This document shows positions 17,426-26,600 of a stretch of 57,446 bases of DNA, piece by piece; position 1 is the first letter of the stretch; the number at the start of each line of letters is the position of its first letter. A program made the position numbers and the translations under genes. Source of the DNA: Deltaproteobacteria bacterium (GTDB lineage Bacteria; Myxococcota_A; UBA796; SXON01); contig BJHF01000038.1 in NCBI GenBank assembly GCA_014191855.1, positions 1 to 57,446 on the forward strand, in the 5' to 3' direction. Below the pieces are notes generated by a model. It searched no databases. It saw only the letters and a list, made by a program, of their open reading frames with translations, and had not been told where the DNA came from.

Positions 17426-18619
17426 ATGGATTCTTCGCCTAACGCCCCCTTCATCACGCTCGTCGCCGTCGCGCAGGGAGAGCACGACGCCTGGTACGAC
17501 CGCGAGCTCGCGTCCGCATCGGAGGGGTTCCTCGGGGAACCGGTCGATGCCGGTAGTCTGACGATGCAGCGTCGCGATTCGATTGCCGCGCGGACCGGGT
17601 TTCCAGCCAGCGCACAGAAGGCTGGTGTTCCCCATCAGAGCTGCCGTAGTTACTGGATCAACTCGGGCGACGCGCGCATCGGCACCGTCGCCGTTTGGGA
17701 GAGCCCTGGCGCCGCGGGGCTCCGGATCTCGTCGCTCTACGTTGACCCCGATCGGCGAGGCCGTGGCGTCGCGACACGCATCATCGACCAAATTCAGGCG
17801 TCGGCGCAGGCGCAAGGCTTCCAGGGTGTTTCGCTGGAGGCGCACTGGGCCTGGCCTCGGGCCGTGGGGCTGTATCTGAAGCTGGGCTTTCGCGTGCGCC
17901 ACTGGAAGCGGAGCCTCACGATGTTCCGCACGCCCAACCTGGAACAGCTCCGATGCGAGTTCGATGGGGACGTCGCGCGGCTGTTCGTCGGGCACCGGCT
18001 GGCCGCGAACGCCCGTCGCGAGGGAGCGCAGCTCGGTTGGGAGGAAGCGCCGGGCTCCGAACCTGAACGTGATGCGTGGGAAACGCTCCCGACCTTCGCG
18101 CTGCTCCTGGCCCGGGCCGCGTTCCCGCTCGTGCGCTCAAGGGAGCAGTGGCGCGCCGCCCTCGGATCAGATGCGGGCGGACCGGAGTCCCTGGCCCGCC
18201 GGATCGTAGCCTGGGAAGCCGAGGCCCGCGCGAAGGGATGGGTGCTTCCAACCGCGAGAATCCCGGGCCTGACCTATCATTCGATGGCGGCGATCCGGGA
18301 GCCGCCGGTCATCACGGATCTCACCCCGCGGTTATCAGCCCTGCTCGAAGCTGCCGGCCTGCGTGGGGGCCCCGACGTTTGGACTGACGCCGCCGGAACC
18401 CCCGTACTCAGCGTGAGCTCCGGGGGACGAGCGCCCGACCCAAACGACGCCGCGCCGGAGTGCATTGAACTTTGGACCACATCCGCCACCGTGACCCACT
18501 TCCAGCGTTTCGGAGCAGCGTGGAGCATGGCGTTTCAACGTGAGCGCTTCGGGCTCGCCTGTGGAGTGGAGGTCGATGTCCAGGCGCTGTACGACGGACT
18601 CGACCTGGACCCGCCGTGA
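17426..18619 (+). CDS. GNAT-family N-acetyltransferase with unassigned C-terminal half
   Basis: 397 residues. The GNAT fold is at about 75-165: ARIGTVAVWE, ISSLYVDPDRRGRGVATRIID (motif A, acetyl-CoA pyrophosphate loop) and EAHWAWPRAVGLYLKLGFRVR (motif B). The remaining 230 residues resemble nothing I know and contain many Trp and Pro. It transfers an acetyl group from acetyl-CoA; the acceptor is unknown. The start is the ATG of MDSSPNAPF, set by the TACACT element; a longer open frame upstream is antisense to the HNH relic. It appears to be a one-gene unit. Confidence 0.75.
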   Translation: MDSSPNAPFITLVAVAQGEHDAWYDRELASASEGFLGEPVDAGSLTMQRRDSIAARTGFPASAQKAGVPHQSCRSYWINSGDARIGTVAVWESPGAAGLRISSLYVDPDRRGRGVATRIIDQIQASAQAQGFQGVSLEAHWAWPRAVGLYLKLGFRVRHWKRSLTMFRTPNLEQLRCEFDGDVARLFVGHRLAANARREGAQLGWEEAPGSEPERDAWETLPTFALLLARAAFPLVRSREQWRAALGSDAGGPESLARRIVAWEAEARAKGWVLPTARIPGLTYHSMAAIREPPVITDLTPRLSALLEAAGLRGGPDVWTDAAGTPVLSVSSGGRAPDPNDAAPECIELWTTSATVTHFQRFGAAWSMAFQRERFGLACGVEVDVQALYDGLDLDPP

Positions 18620-18662
18620 TCACCTACGGGCAGACCGCCTCAAGCCAGTCATCACCGGCATC

Positions 18663-19115
18663 TCAAAGGTCACCCCCGAACATCACGTACACCATGCCCT
18701 CGTCGGACTTCGCCCCATAGGCGCTGATCACCAGATCGTCGCAACCATCGCCGTTGAAGTCGCCCACCGAGCCGCCGGGTTGAGTACCGCTCGGGTCCGC
18801 CCGCTGGGGGCGCAGCTCCTCGGGCCACTCCTGCCAGCGCTCAACGGTCGCCGCGTCGCGGTCGAGCGGGACAGCCTCGTCGGGTGCACTGTCACTTTCG
18901 TCTGGAGCGCCCTCCGATACGGCATCGGAGGCATGGTTGGGCATGTCTTCAGGGCGGAGATCCTGGGTGAGCTCGAGTGAGACCGGATCGCAGGTGGGGG
19001 CGACGGGGCTGGTGTCGGCGGGGGCCGAAGAGTCGGCGTTCTCCCCGGCGTCCACACCTTCGAGCGACGGGCCGACGCACCCCGCAGCCAGCCAGGCGCC
19101 GAGGATCAGCGGCAA
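18663..19115 (-). CDS. Lipoprotein with one FG-GAP repeat, possibly truncated
   Basis: 150 residues. The start (PLILGAWLAAGC) is a lipobox, followed by an acidic Ala/Ser/Asp linker and one FG-GAP/integrin-alpha repeat at the end (GSVGDFNGDGCDDLVISAYG, then GMVYVMFGG). Proteins of this class normally have several repeats forming a beta-propeller, so this looks cut short after the first blade. The only usable start is a TTG, with no ribosome site and no basic residues in the signal, so the 5' end may be damaged too. It may be a pseudogene or a small secreted decoy. The gap to the next gene (18620-18662) is featureless. Confidence 0.5.
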   Translation of the reverse strand: MPLILGAWLAAGCVGPSLEGVDAGENADSSAPADTSPVAPTCDPVSLELTQDLRPEDMPNHASDAVSEGAPDESDSAPDEAVPLDRDAATVERWQEWPEELRPQRADPSGTQPGGSVGDFNGDGCDDLVISAYGAKSDEGMVYVMFGGDL

Positions 19116-19253
19116 CGTCTGCCGTTGCGGTGCCGCTCCGATGGATTGCTCGCGAAGGGCTGGATCGTACCGCAGTTTCGGTCGCGCACGCAGCCGCAGG
19201 TCCGCGAGAAGTGGGGAGTCGGCCTCGCCTGCCCGCGATAAACCCCCGGCTCC

Positions 19254-19274
19254 ATGAACCCCGCCGTCCCATGA
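19254..19274 (+). other. Six-codon leader reading frame before the epimerase gene
   Basis: ATG AAC CCC GCC GTC CCA TGA. Its stop overlaps the epimerase ATG (ATGA), so ribosomes could re-initiate there. GATAAAC lies about nine bases upstream of the leader ATG. It may be chance, but the coupling geometry matches that used between real genes here. Confidence 0.3.
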
Positions 19275-20299
19275 ACCGCGTCGCGATCACCGGAGCCACG
19301 GGTCACCTCGGCTCGAACCTCGTACGCGCCTGCCTCGCGGAAGGGCTCGCGGTGCGCGTGCTCGTTCACGGCGGCGACGCCGAGCTCGCCGGGCTCGACG
19401 TGGAGCGAATTCCGGGGGACGTCACCCGGGCCGACACGCTCGACGCGCTCGTTACCGGCGTAGACACCGTGTTTCACCTCGCCGCCCTGATCTCGATCGA
19501 TGGCGACCAGGGCGGGCGCGTGCCTGCGATCAACGTCGGCGGCGCGCGGAACATGGCGCTCGCGGCGCGGGCCGCTGGGGTTGCGCGCTTCGTGCACGTG
19601 GCATCGGTACACGCGTTCAAACAACGCCCGTTGGAGGTGCCGATCAACGAGGGGCGCGAGCGGGTGTCGGGGCCGAATGCGCTCGCGTACGACCGCTCGA
19701 AGGCCGAGGGCGAAGCGGCGGTGCGCGCCGTGTTCGCAGACGGCCTCAACGGCGTCGTCGTGTACCCTTCCGGCGTAATCGGGCCTACCGACCCCCGACC
19801 ATCGCGTATGGGCAGGTTCTTCCTCGATCTCGCACATCGGCGCCTGCCCGCGCTCACGCCGGGTGGCTTCGACTGGGTGGATGTGCGCGACGTGGTTGCG
19901 ACCGTGCTGGCCGCCGCCCGGCTCGGGCGCCCGGGCGAAGGCTACATCGCCTCCGGCCGCTGGGCGTCCGTGCAAGAGCTCGCGAGGATCGCCGAGAGTA
20001 TCACCGGAATCCCCTCCCCGAAATGGACCTCCCCGATGTGGCTCGCGCGGGTCGGCGCCCCGTTCATGACCCTCGGGAACCGCCTGTTCGGCGTGGATCC
20101 GCTGTACACCTCCGAGGCGCTCGATGCGCTGGAGGCGAACCACGCCTTGCACCATCACAAGGCCGCCGCGGAGCTGGGTCACGCCCCCCGCCCGATTGAG
20201 GACACCGTCCGCGATCTGTACGCGGAGTACGCCGCTTCCGGGCGAATGCCTGCCGGCTGGACGCTGCCGGCCTCGCCATTGCCGGTCGCGACGCCATGA
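19271..20299 (+). CDS. NAD-dependent epimerase / 3-beta-hydroxysteroid dehydrogenase-like protein
   Basis: 342 residues of extended short-chain dehydrogenase type. The NAD-binding G-x-x-G-x-x-G is at the very start (ITGATGHLGSNLVRA); FHLAALIS, the active-site Tyr/Lys in AYDRSKAEGE, and the NxxGxxN-like ARFVHVAS strand follow. Closest in feel to dihydroflavonol reductase / 3-beta-HSD relatives that oxidise or reduce a ring hydroxyl. It overlaps (ATGA) a gene of the steroid 5-alpha-reductase family, suggesting both act on a sterol or other isoprenoid lipid (inference). The start is the ATG that immediately precedes the Rossmann fold. Confidence 0.82.
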   Translation: MNRVAITGATGHLGSNLVRACLAEGLAVRVLVHGGDAELAGLDVERIPGDVTRADTLDALVTGVDTVFHLAALISIDGDQGGRVPAINVGGARNMALAARAAGVARFVHVASVHAFKQRPLEVPINEGRERVSGPNALAYDRSKAEGEAAVRAVFADGLNGVVVYPSGVIGPTDPRPSRMGRFFLDLAHRRLPALTPGGFDWVDVRDVVATVLAAARLGRPGEGYIASGRWASVQELARIAESITGIPSPKWTSPMWLARVGAPFMTLGNRLFGVDPLYTSEALDALEANHALHHHKAAAELGHAPRPIEDTVRDLYAEYAASGRMPAGWTLPASPLPVATP

Positions 20300-21054
20300 C
20301 CGAGCTGGAGCTCCACCGCTGGCTCGTGTTCGGCGAGCTCGTCGCCGCGGCCGCAACGCTGATCTCGCTCCTGCTGATCGTCGCCCCCTATGGCCGGCAC
20401 AGCCGCGGCGGCTGGGGCCCGGAGGTCTCGCCGCGAGTGGGCTGGATCCTCATGGAAGCCCCGGCGGTCCTGGGCTTTGGGGCGGTCTGGGCGTTCGGGA
20501 CCTACGCGCATGAGCTCGTCCCCCGCGTGCTCCTGGCCATCTGGATGACCCACTACGTTCACCGCGCGTTCGTGTTCCCGTTCCGGATGCGGAGCGAGGG
20601 CAAGCGGATGCCGCTGCTGATCGCATCGCTAGGCGCCGCCTTCAACCTGCTGAACGGCTACATCAACGCGCGGGCGGTCTCCCACTTCTGGAGTCACGAC
20701 GCCACCTGGCTCAGCAGCGCGCCCTTCCTCCTTGGACTCTGCATCTTCGCCTTTGGCCTGGTGCTCAACCTTCACAGCGACTCGGTGCTGCTCGGTCTGC
20801 GCGCCCCCGGCGAAACCGGCTACCGCATCCCCTTCGGCGGCGGCTTCCGCTTCGTCTCCTGCCCCAACTACCTCGGCGAGATGCTGGAGTGGCTTGGCTG
20901 GGCGTTGGCGTCCGGAACGCTCGCCGGCTGGGCCTTCTTCCTCTACACCGCGGCGAACCTGTTCCCGCGGGCGCTCGCCCACCACCGCTGGTACCGCGAG
21001 AAGTTCCCCGACTACCCCCCGGAGCGCCGGGCGGTGCTGCCATTTGTGTGGTAG
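20296..21054 (+). CDS. Steroid 5-alpha-reductase-family membrane protein
   Basis: 252 residues with about six membrane helices. The C-terminal half has the family's conserved run: GYRIPFGGGFRFVSCPNYLGEMLEWLGW, then FFLYTAANLFPRALAHHRWYREKFPDYP. These enzymes reduce an enone double bond of a steroid or polyprenol with NADPH. Its ATG overlaps the stop of the epimerase gene, so it is translated with it. With only this pair visible, the substrate cannot be named; sterol production is known in some myxobacteria. It is followed by ylqF 13 bases downstream. Confidence 0.85.
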   Translation: MTELELHRWLVFGELVAAAATLISLLLIVAPYGRHSRGGWGPEVSPRVGWILMEAPAVLGFGAVWAFGTYAHELVPRVLLAIWMTHYVHRAFVFPFRMRSEGKRMPLLIASLGAAFNLLNGYINARAVSHFWSHDATWLSSAPFLLGLCIFAFGLVLNLHSDSVLLGLRAPGETGYRIPFGGGFRFVSCPNYLGEMLEWLGWALASGTLAGWAFFLYTAANLFPRALAHHRWYREKFPDYPPERRAVLPFVW

Positions 21055-21067
21055 TCGGGGCCCCGAC

Positions 21068-21916
21068 ATGTCGATTCACTGGTTTCCCGGCCACATGGCC
21101 ACCGCCCGCAAAGAGATCAAAAAGACGATGCCGGGGGTGGACCTGGTGATCGAGGTGCTCGACGCGCGCATTCCGTTCAGCAGCGAGAACCCGATGGTTT
21201 CAGGCCTTCGCGGCGAGAAACCATGCATCCAGATCCTGAACAAGTGTGATCTCGCCGATCCCGACGTCACCGCCGAATGGCTCCGGATCATCAGCGCGAC
21301 GCCGGGTGTCCGCGCGATCACCCACCACAACCTCGAAGGCGGCTTTTTGCGGACGCTCAACGCCGTGGCGCGTGAGCTGGTGCCGCCGATCCGCACTGGC
21401 CCGATGACCGCGATGATCCTCGGGATCCCAAACGTCGGCAAGTCCACGCTGATCAACGCCCTGGCCAGCCGCTCCATCGCCAAGTCCGCCAACAAGCCGG
21501 CGATCACCACGCGCCAACAGCGCATCAACGTCGGCACCGACCTCGTGTTGCTCGATACGCCGGGTTTCCTCTGGCCCAAGCTCACGCCCGCGGCCTGTGG
21601 TTACCGCCTCGCCGTAACGGGCGCGATCTCCGACCGCGTAGTGGACTACCAGGACATCGCCACCTTCGCGGCGAAGTTCCTGACGAAGCGCTACGCTGCT
21701 CCGGTCGCCACCTTCTATGGGCTGGGGACCCTTCCCGCGGATCCGAACGGTCTCGTCGAAGCCATCGGCCGCAAACGCGGTTTCCTCGGCAAGGGCAGCG
21801 TCGTGGACCTTCAACGGGCGGCCGAGCGCCTGATCCACGACCTGCGCGAGGGGCGCCTCGGCCGGATCAGCCTGGAGACGCCCGGCGACTGCGGGCTCGG
21901 GGCTTCTTCCCCTTGA
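21068..21916 (+). CDS. ylqF: Ribosome biogenesis GTPase YlqF/RbgA
   Basis: 282 residues. It begins MSIHWFPGHMATARKEIKK, the family signature, then shows circularly permuted G motifs: NKCD (G4, about 58-61) precedes the P-loop GIPNVGKSTLIN (G1) and LLDTPGFLWPK (G3). The GTPase helps late assembly of the 50S subunit. Full length for the family. The 3' end overlaps the convergent tfoX-like gene by 50 bases. An apparent longer frame upstream is antisense-like read-through of the steroid-reductase gene. Confidence 0.92.
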   Translation: MSIHWFPGHMATARKEIKKTMPGVDLVIEVLDARIPFSSENPMVSGLRGEKPCIQILNKCDLADPDVTAEWLRIISATPGVRAITHHNLEGGFLRTLNAVARELVPPIRTGPMTAMILGIPNVGKSTLINALASRSIAKSANKPAITTRQQRINVGTDLVLLDTPGFLWPKLTPAACGYRLAVTGAISDRVVDYQDIATFAAKFLTKRYAAPVATFYGLGTLPADPNGLVEAIGRKRGFLGKGSVVDLQRAAERLIHDLREGRLGRISLETPGDCGLGASSP

Positions 21917-22247
21917 GCGGCAGCTTCGAGGCCCAGTTGAGCGCCTCCGCCGCCAGCGCCTTGATCGTAGCGGCATCTTGCGATGGATCGATCTCCACGT
22001 AGTCGTGCCACGGCTGGTCGGGCGTGGGCGTGAACACGGCCAATCCGCCCTGCTCCACGAGCTGCCCCGCCCGCGCCGGACCGACCCGGGCCACGAGGCA
22101 CCCGCCGAAGGTTCCGAAGAACATTTGCCGATGCACAAACGCACAGGGCATGCCGAACATCTTCTTGGTCGCGACCCTCGGATCGGCGGGCAAGGCGGCT
22201 TCGAAGGCGGCGAGGACGGTGGCGTTGACGGTGGCGGGGGCTTCCAT
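21867..22247 (-). CDS. TfoX/Sxy N-terminal domain protein
   Basis: 126 residues matching the TfoX N-terminal domain alone: VATKKMFGMPCAFVHRQMFFGTFGG, then VARVGPARAG and FTPTPDQPWHDYVEI, with a basic tail. In Haemophilus and E. coli the two-domain relatives promote competence gene expression, but single-domain versions like this one are common and uncharacterised. It seems to be a single gene. TACACG lies 22 bases upstream of the ATG and may be its -10 box, giving a short leader. Confidence 0.8.
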   Translation of the reverse strand: MEAPATVNATVLAAFEAALPADPRVATKKMFGMPCAFVHRQMFFGTFGGCLVARVGPARAGQLVEQGGLAVFTPTPDQPWHDYVEIDPSQDAATIKALAAEALNWASKLPLKGKKPRARSRRASPG

Positions 22248-22306
22248 GCGGTTTCCGGCTTGGCGGGGCGTGTATCACCGCGGCGGCGTTCGGGCGGAGA
22301 GCGTTG

Positions 22307-22358
22307 GCGATGCGCGCGGCCACGTCCCCTTCCTCAGGCGAACGCTCCCGCGCATCGC
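22307..22358 (+). repeat. Stem-loop, family-2-like intergenic element (copy 2)
   Basis: Perfect 10-base arms GCGATGCGCG and CGCGCATCGC around a 32-base loop beginning CGGCCACGTCCCC. The 5' arm begins GCGA and the loop CGGCC, as at 8532. The similarity is weaker than between copies 1 and 3. Confidence 0.45.
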
Positions 22359-22377
22359 GACGCCACCGTCAACGGCA

Positions 22378-22466
22378 CCGCGACGCTCCGCCACCTTGCC
22401 TGACCAAGGGACCGGGTATCGAGCGTCGCCCGTTGACGACGATCCCTACGATCGTCCTGGCCCCCT
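22378..22466 (+). repeat. Structured intergenic repeat, family 1 (copy A)
   Basis: An 89-base element, roughly 80% identical by eye to 41641-41729. It holds two stems: CGACGCTC (22381-22388) with GAGCGTCG (22421-22428), and GACGATC with GATCGTC around a 5-base loop (22438-22456). It ends six bases from the stop of the minus-strand lipoprotein gene. It could be an RNA, a protein-binding palindrome or a REP-like repeat. Confidence 0.6.
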
Positions 22467-22471
22467 CACCC

Positions 22472-23617
22472 TCAATCCGTGGCCCACGCCCGCTCGATGG
22501 CCTCGGAATAGGTACCGTCCCCATTGAGCGTGACCCGCGAATAGTACAGCACCAGCCTTCCATCAGGAAGGTGAAGGAACGCCGGATCGAGCAGGCACTC
22601 GCCGCCCGCCACGATGCAGTCGGGCTCGGTGTTGTTGATCAGGCTGGAATCCCCCTCCGCCACCACCCCGCCCGCCATTTCCGCGTACCCGGGGCCGCCA
22701 CCGGGGCCGTGTGTGTGGTACAGCCGAATTCCACCGCCTTCGAGGTACACCGGGAGCGGGTCGACGTCGCTGATCGGCAGCACCGCGGTGCCGGCGAGCT
22801 GGGCAAGCGTCACGTCCGGCTGGGCGCCGATCGCGACGCGGATACCCTGCGTGGGGGAGCCCATCGCCGCGTTGTAATACACAAGCTGTGAGCCGTCAGA
22901 CAATGGCAGCGCGCCCGGCACGCTTGGCACGCCTTCATCGCCTTCGAGGCCGGTAAAGAAATAGGATTCGGTGTTGGGGGTGAACGTGACACCGTCCGGC
23001 GAGGTGGCCTGACACCACCGGCGCCAGAGCGGGGTTACCCCCCCTTCTTCGGTGTACGTGGACTCAAGCACCAGCAGGTAGCTCCCGTCCGGTTGGTAGA
23101 GCACCGCGGCGTCCTCGAGTCGGTCGCCGCAATCGAGCGGCGCAAAATCGGCGGGGGAGAACAGCAGCTTCGGAGGATCACTCCACTCGATGCCGTCGTC
23201 GCTCGTGATCAGAAACCGATCGTTGCCCGTGGCGTTCACGGTCACCAACATCCCGTAAGTACCATCGGCACGCACGAAAATTTGAGGCACCGTCAGGCCC
23301 GGAATGGACCACGCCGTGTCCCGCTCCCAGGCGAGCCCGCGCCCCGGCTCCACCGTGAAGCTGGGCGCCTGCCAGAAGCTCGCGGGAGGCGCGAGGAGCG
23401 AGGCGTCGAGGCCTTCCACCGCCGTATCGCCGGAGTCCGCGCTGTCGGAGTTGTCGCCCGACTCGGCGCTGTCGGCGGTGTCCCCCGTGTCCCCAGAGTC
23501 GGAGGTTTCGCCTGTTTCGCCGCCGGTTGCCGTGTCCGCATCGTCGCCGTGAAGCAAGTCGAGGTCACCCCCTGAGTGGCGGCAGGCGGAGAGGATCCAC
23601 AGCGCGGCAACGAACAT
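22472..23617 (-). CDS. Lipoprotein with Asp/Ser/Thr linker and beta-propeller-like domain
   Basis: 381 residues. Lipobox ILSAC (Cys12) is followed by a linker rich in Gly-Asp-Thr and Asp-Ser (about 25-68), then a domain with repeats typical of glycosidase or sialidase propellers: DDGIEWSDPPKLLF, DRLEDAAVLYQPDGSYLLVLES, SPDGVTFTP and LLDPAFLHLPDGRLVLYYSR. This suggests a GH43-like five-bladed fold, perhaps binding or cutting a polysaccharide at the cell surface. The ATG lies six bases after TATGAC, matching the leaderless spacing but with C at the last position. It is divergent from the kinase gene. Confidence 0.7.
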   Translation of the reverse strand: MFVAALWILSACRHSGGDLDLLHGDDADTATGGETGETSDSGDTGDTADSAESGDNSDSADSGDTAVEGLDASLLAPPASFWQAPSFTVEPGRGLAWERDTAWSIPGLTVPQIFVRADGTYGMLVTVNATGNDRFLITSDDGIEWSDPPKLLFSPADFAPLDCGDRLEDAAVLYQPDGSYLLVLESTYTEEGGVTPLWRRWCQATSPDGVTFTPNTESYFFTGLEGDEGVPSVPGALPLSDGSQLVYYNAAMGSPTQGIRVAIGAQPDVTLAQLAGTAVLPISDVDPLPVYLEGGGIRLYHTHGPGGGPGYAEMAGGVVAEGDSSLINNTEPDCIVAGGECLLDPAFLHLPDGRLVLYYSRVTLNGDGTYSEAIERAWATD

Positions 23618-23623
23618 CGGCGC

Positions 23624-23652
23624 GTCATAACCGACGGCGAACGCGATAGACT
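23624..23652. promoter_or_regulatory. Divergent leaderless -10 pair, lipoprotein and kinase genes
   Basis: Minus strand: TATGAC (23629-23624), six bases to the lipoprotein ATG. Plus strand: TAGACT (23647-23652), six bases to the kinase GTG. The whole gap between the two start codons is only 41 bases. Confidence 0.45.
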
Positions 23653-23658
23653 GCCGCG

Positions 23659-26600
23659 GTGCCCTTCCACCTCGACATCAGCGGGCAGACCCTGCTCCCG
23701 GAGGACCTCAACGAGAGCGTGTCGGTGCCGACGCTTCGCCCGGTTCCGCGCCGGGGCACCGAGGATCTGCCCCCCGATCGCGCGCGGATCCGCTTCCTCG
23801 CCTCGCTCGGCGGCGGCGGGATGGGGCTCGTGTATCGGGCGTGGGACGTGGACATGCAGGCGCAGGTCGCGGCGAAGCTGGTGCGTTGGCCGAGCCCCGA
23901 CGCGGCCGTGCAGCTCAAGCATGAGTTCCGCGTGGCGCGGCAGGTCGGACACCCCAACCTGGTTTCGCTCTACGACCTTTTTGCGGACGATCTGGGGGCG
24001 TTCTTCACGATGGAGCTGCTCCGCGGCGAGGAGCTCATCCGCTTCCTCCGGCGGGGACTCCCCCCCGGTTTCGCGCTCGGCTCGGAAGGGCTGCTGGAGC
24101 TGCGGCGGGTGTTCGCCGACCTCGTGAGCGGCCTGCGTGCGCTGCACGAAGCGGGGATCGTCCACCGGGATCTGAAACCGGCCAACGTACTGGTTACCGA
24201 CGAGGGGCGGGTGGTGCTCCTCGACTTCGGCGTCGCGGCACACCGCCTGGAGCGCGGCCCGTTCGGCACGCAGGCTGTGGGCACGCCGGCGTACATGGCG
24301 CCCGAGCAGGCCTTGGGCCGGGATGCGGGACCGGCGGCCGACGCGTGGGCGCTCGGCTGCTTGCTCTCTGAAGCCCTCACCGGGCAGCGCGCACGCGCGC
24401 CGATGTGGGGCACCGCCGCGCTCGATCCCGATGCGAATCCCGCGATTCGCCCGTTCGGCCCTGATGATCTGGCCGACCTCGTCGTGGCCCTGCAGTCGTG
24501 GCCCGCAGGCGAACGGCCCTCATTGGCGGACGTCGCGAAGGTGCTCGGGCACAGCAGCGCACCCCGGCTCACGATGCCCGCAAAGACCCACGCGCCGTTT
24601 GTCGATCGCGACGAGGCCCGCGCCTGCCTCGCGGGATGGCTCGGTGGCACCGGCCCCACCGTCGTCGCGGCAACCGGACCCGCAGGAATCGGAAAATCAG
24701 CGTTGATCGGGGCAACCCTGGCGGCGTTCGCGGGCGGCCCCGATCGGGTCGTGCTCTCGGCCCGCTGCGCCAACACCGAGTCCGTGCCGTTCCGGGCTTG
24801 GGATCCCGTGGTCGACTTGCTCAGTGAGCGGCTGCTGGCCCTCCCGCGCGAGGAGGCCGACGGGCTTGTCTCCCCCGAAACACCTTCGTTGGTCAAGCTT
24901 TTTCCCGTGCTCGCGCGCGTGCCCGCTCTGGCGTTCGGGCTGGACGCGCCCGCGCCCGACGACCCCGTGGAGCGCAGGCAGGCCGCCTTCCGGGGCTTCG
25001 GGGACCTCCTCGAGCGGCTCGGCGAACAACGGAGGTTGGTGGTGGCGATGGACGAGGCGGTGTGGGGAGACGAAGACAGCGCCGCGCTGCTCACCGATCT
25101 CGCCGCTCGCTCCGCGCCGAACCTGTGCCTCGTCGTCGCGCACCGGGAAGGACAAGCGGAGGGCGCGCCGCTGATCGAAGCCGCGCGAGAAGCGGGCCTT
25201 CGTTGGGGCGGGCTGGGCACCCTGCACCTGCCGCCGCTGGCCGACGCCGACGCGGACGCGCTCCTCGCCGAGCTGTTGGGCGAGCACCTCCCGGCCGATC
25301 GGTCCGCGCTGCTTGAGCAGGCCGAGGGCTCGCCGTTCCTGCTCGTGGAGCTGGCGCACCAGCTCCGAGGCGGCAGCGCGGTGGCGACGGTGGAGCAGGC
25401 CATCGCCGCGCGCACCGCCGAATTGGACGCGGACGCGCGCCGCCTCCGCGAGGCCGCGGCGATCGCCGACAGTCCGGTTACACCCGGCTTCCTCGGTGAG
25501 CTCGCGGCGCTGCAAGAAGGCGTATGGGAGGCCTGCTACCGGCTTCGCGATCGGCGACTGCTGCGGAGCGTTCGGGATGCGCGCGCAGATCGCGTCGAGC
25601 CGTACCACGAGCGCGTACAACAGGCGGTTGTCGCTGGCCTTTCGCCTGCACGTCGGGTTGCGCTCCACGCCCGCGCGGCTCACCTGCTCCGCGGGGCAGG
25701 CGCCCCGCTCCGCCGCGTGCGCCACCTCGTGGCTGCGGGGGAGTCCGCGGAAGCGGCGCGCTGCGCGGTAGACGCGGGTCGCGACGCACAGGCGGCGCTC
25801 GCGTTTGAGCAAGCGGTGAGCTTCTTTCGGCAAGCCACCGAGCTGGTGCCCTCGGTCGAGGCCTGTGAGGGGCTCGGCGTGGCGCTGCGCTACACCGGGC
25901 GGCTCGCCGAGTCCGCCGAGGCCTTGTTGCGGGCAAGCGAGCTGGCCGCGGGCGACGAACAGCGCGCCTCCGAGCTGCGCCGTGCAGCCGGGGAAGCCTG
26001 GTTACACGCGGGGGATGTCGCGGCCGGCCTCCGCGCGATGGCGCCCCTCCTCGAGCGCGCGGGCATCGGGATCCCCGGGAGCGTCGGCGCGGCGCAGCTC
26101 ACGAGCCTCTGGTACCGGGTCCGCTTCCTGATCGGCGGACAACCTCGGGTTCGCACCGCCCCCGGCGCGCTCAGCGGAGAGGAGCACCGCCTGGACCTGC
26201 TCTGGTCCTTGTCCACGGCGCTCGGCATGGTGGACCCGGCGCGCGGCGACGTGCTGGGGGTGCGCCACCTGCTGGATGCGGCGCGGATCGGTGAGCCCGT
26301 TCGCCTGAGCCGCGCCCTCGGCTTCGAGGCGTCCTGCGAGGCCTTTGCGGGCAGCGGCTGGTTCCTTCGGCGCGCCCGCGAGCTGGCGGCCCGGGCGTCC
26401 GCGCTGGCGTCGGAGACCGGTAATCCCGCGGATCGTGCCTGGGCGCTGATGGCGATGTGCACGGTTCACGGCCTCGCCGGCGAATTTGCCGAGTCAGCGG
26501 CGGTGGGTCGGGAAGCGGAAGGTGCGTACCTGCGCGAGTGCAAGGGCGTGGACTGGGAGCTGATGATCGTCCGCACCTACCTGAACGGATCGTTGGCGTT

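Noticed and set aside
16976..17995. Full 339-residue minus-strand gene ending in the HNH domain
   Set aside because: Residues before about 213 lie opposite the GNAT acetyltransferase and show no DUF222-like sequence, so only the last third is real homology.
23970..25415. Minus-strand open frame of 481 codons opposite the kinase gene
   Set aside because: Ser/Arg/Ala-rich shadow with no domain; the kinase and ATPase motifs are on the plus strand.
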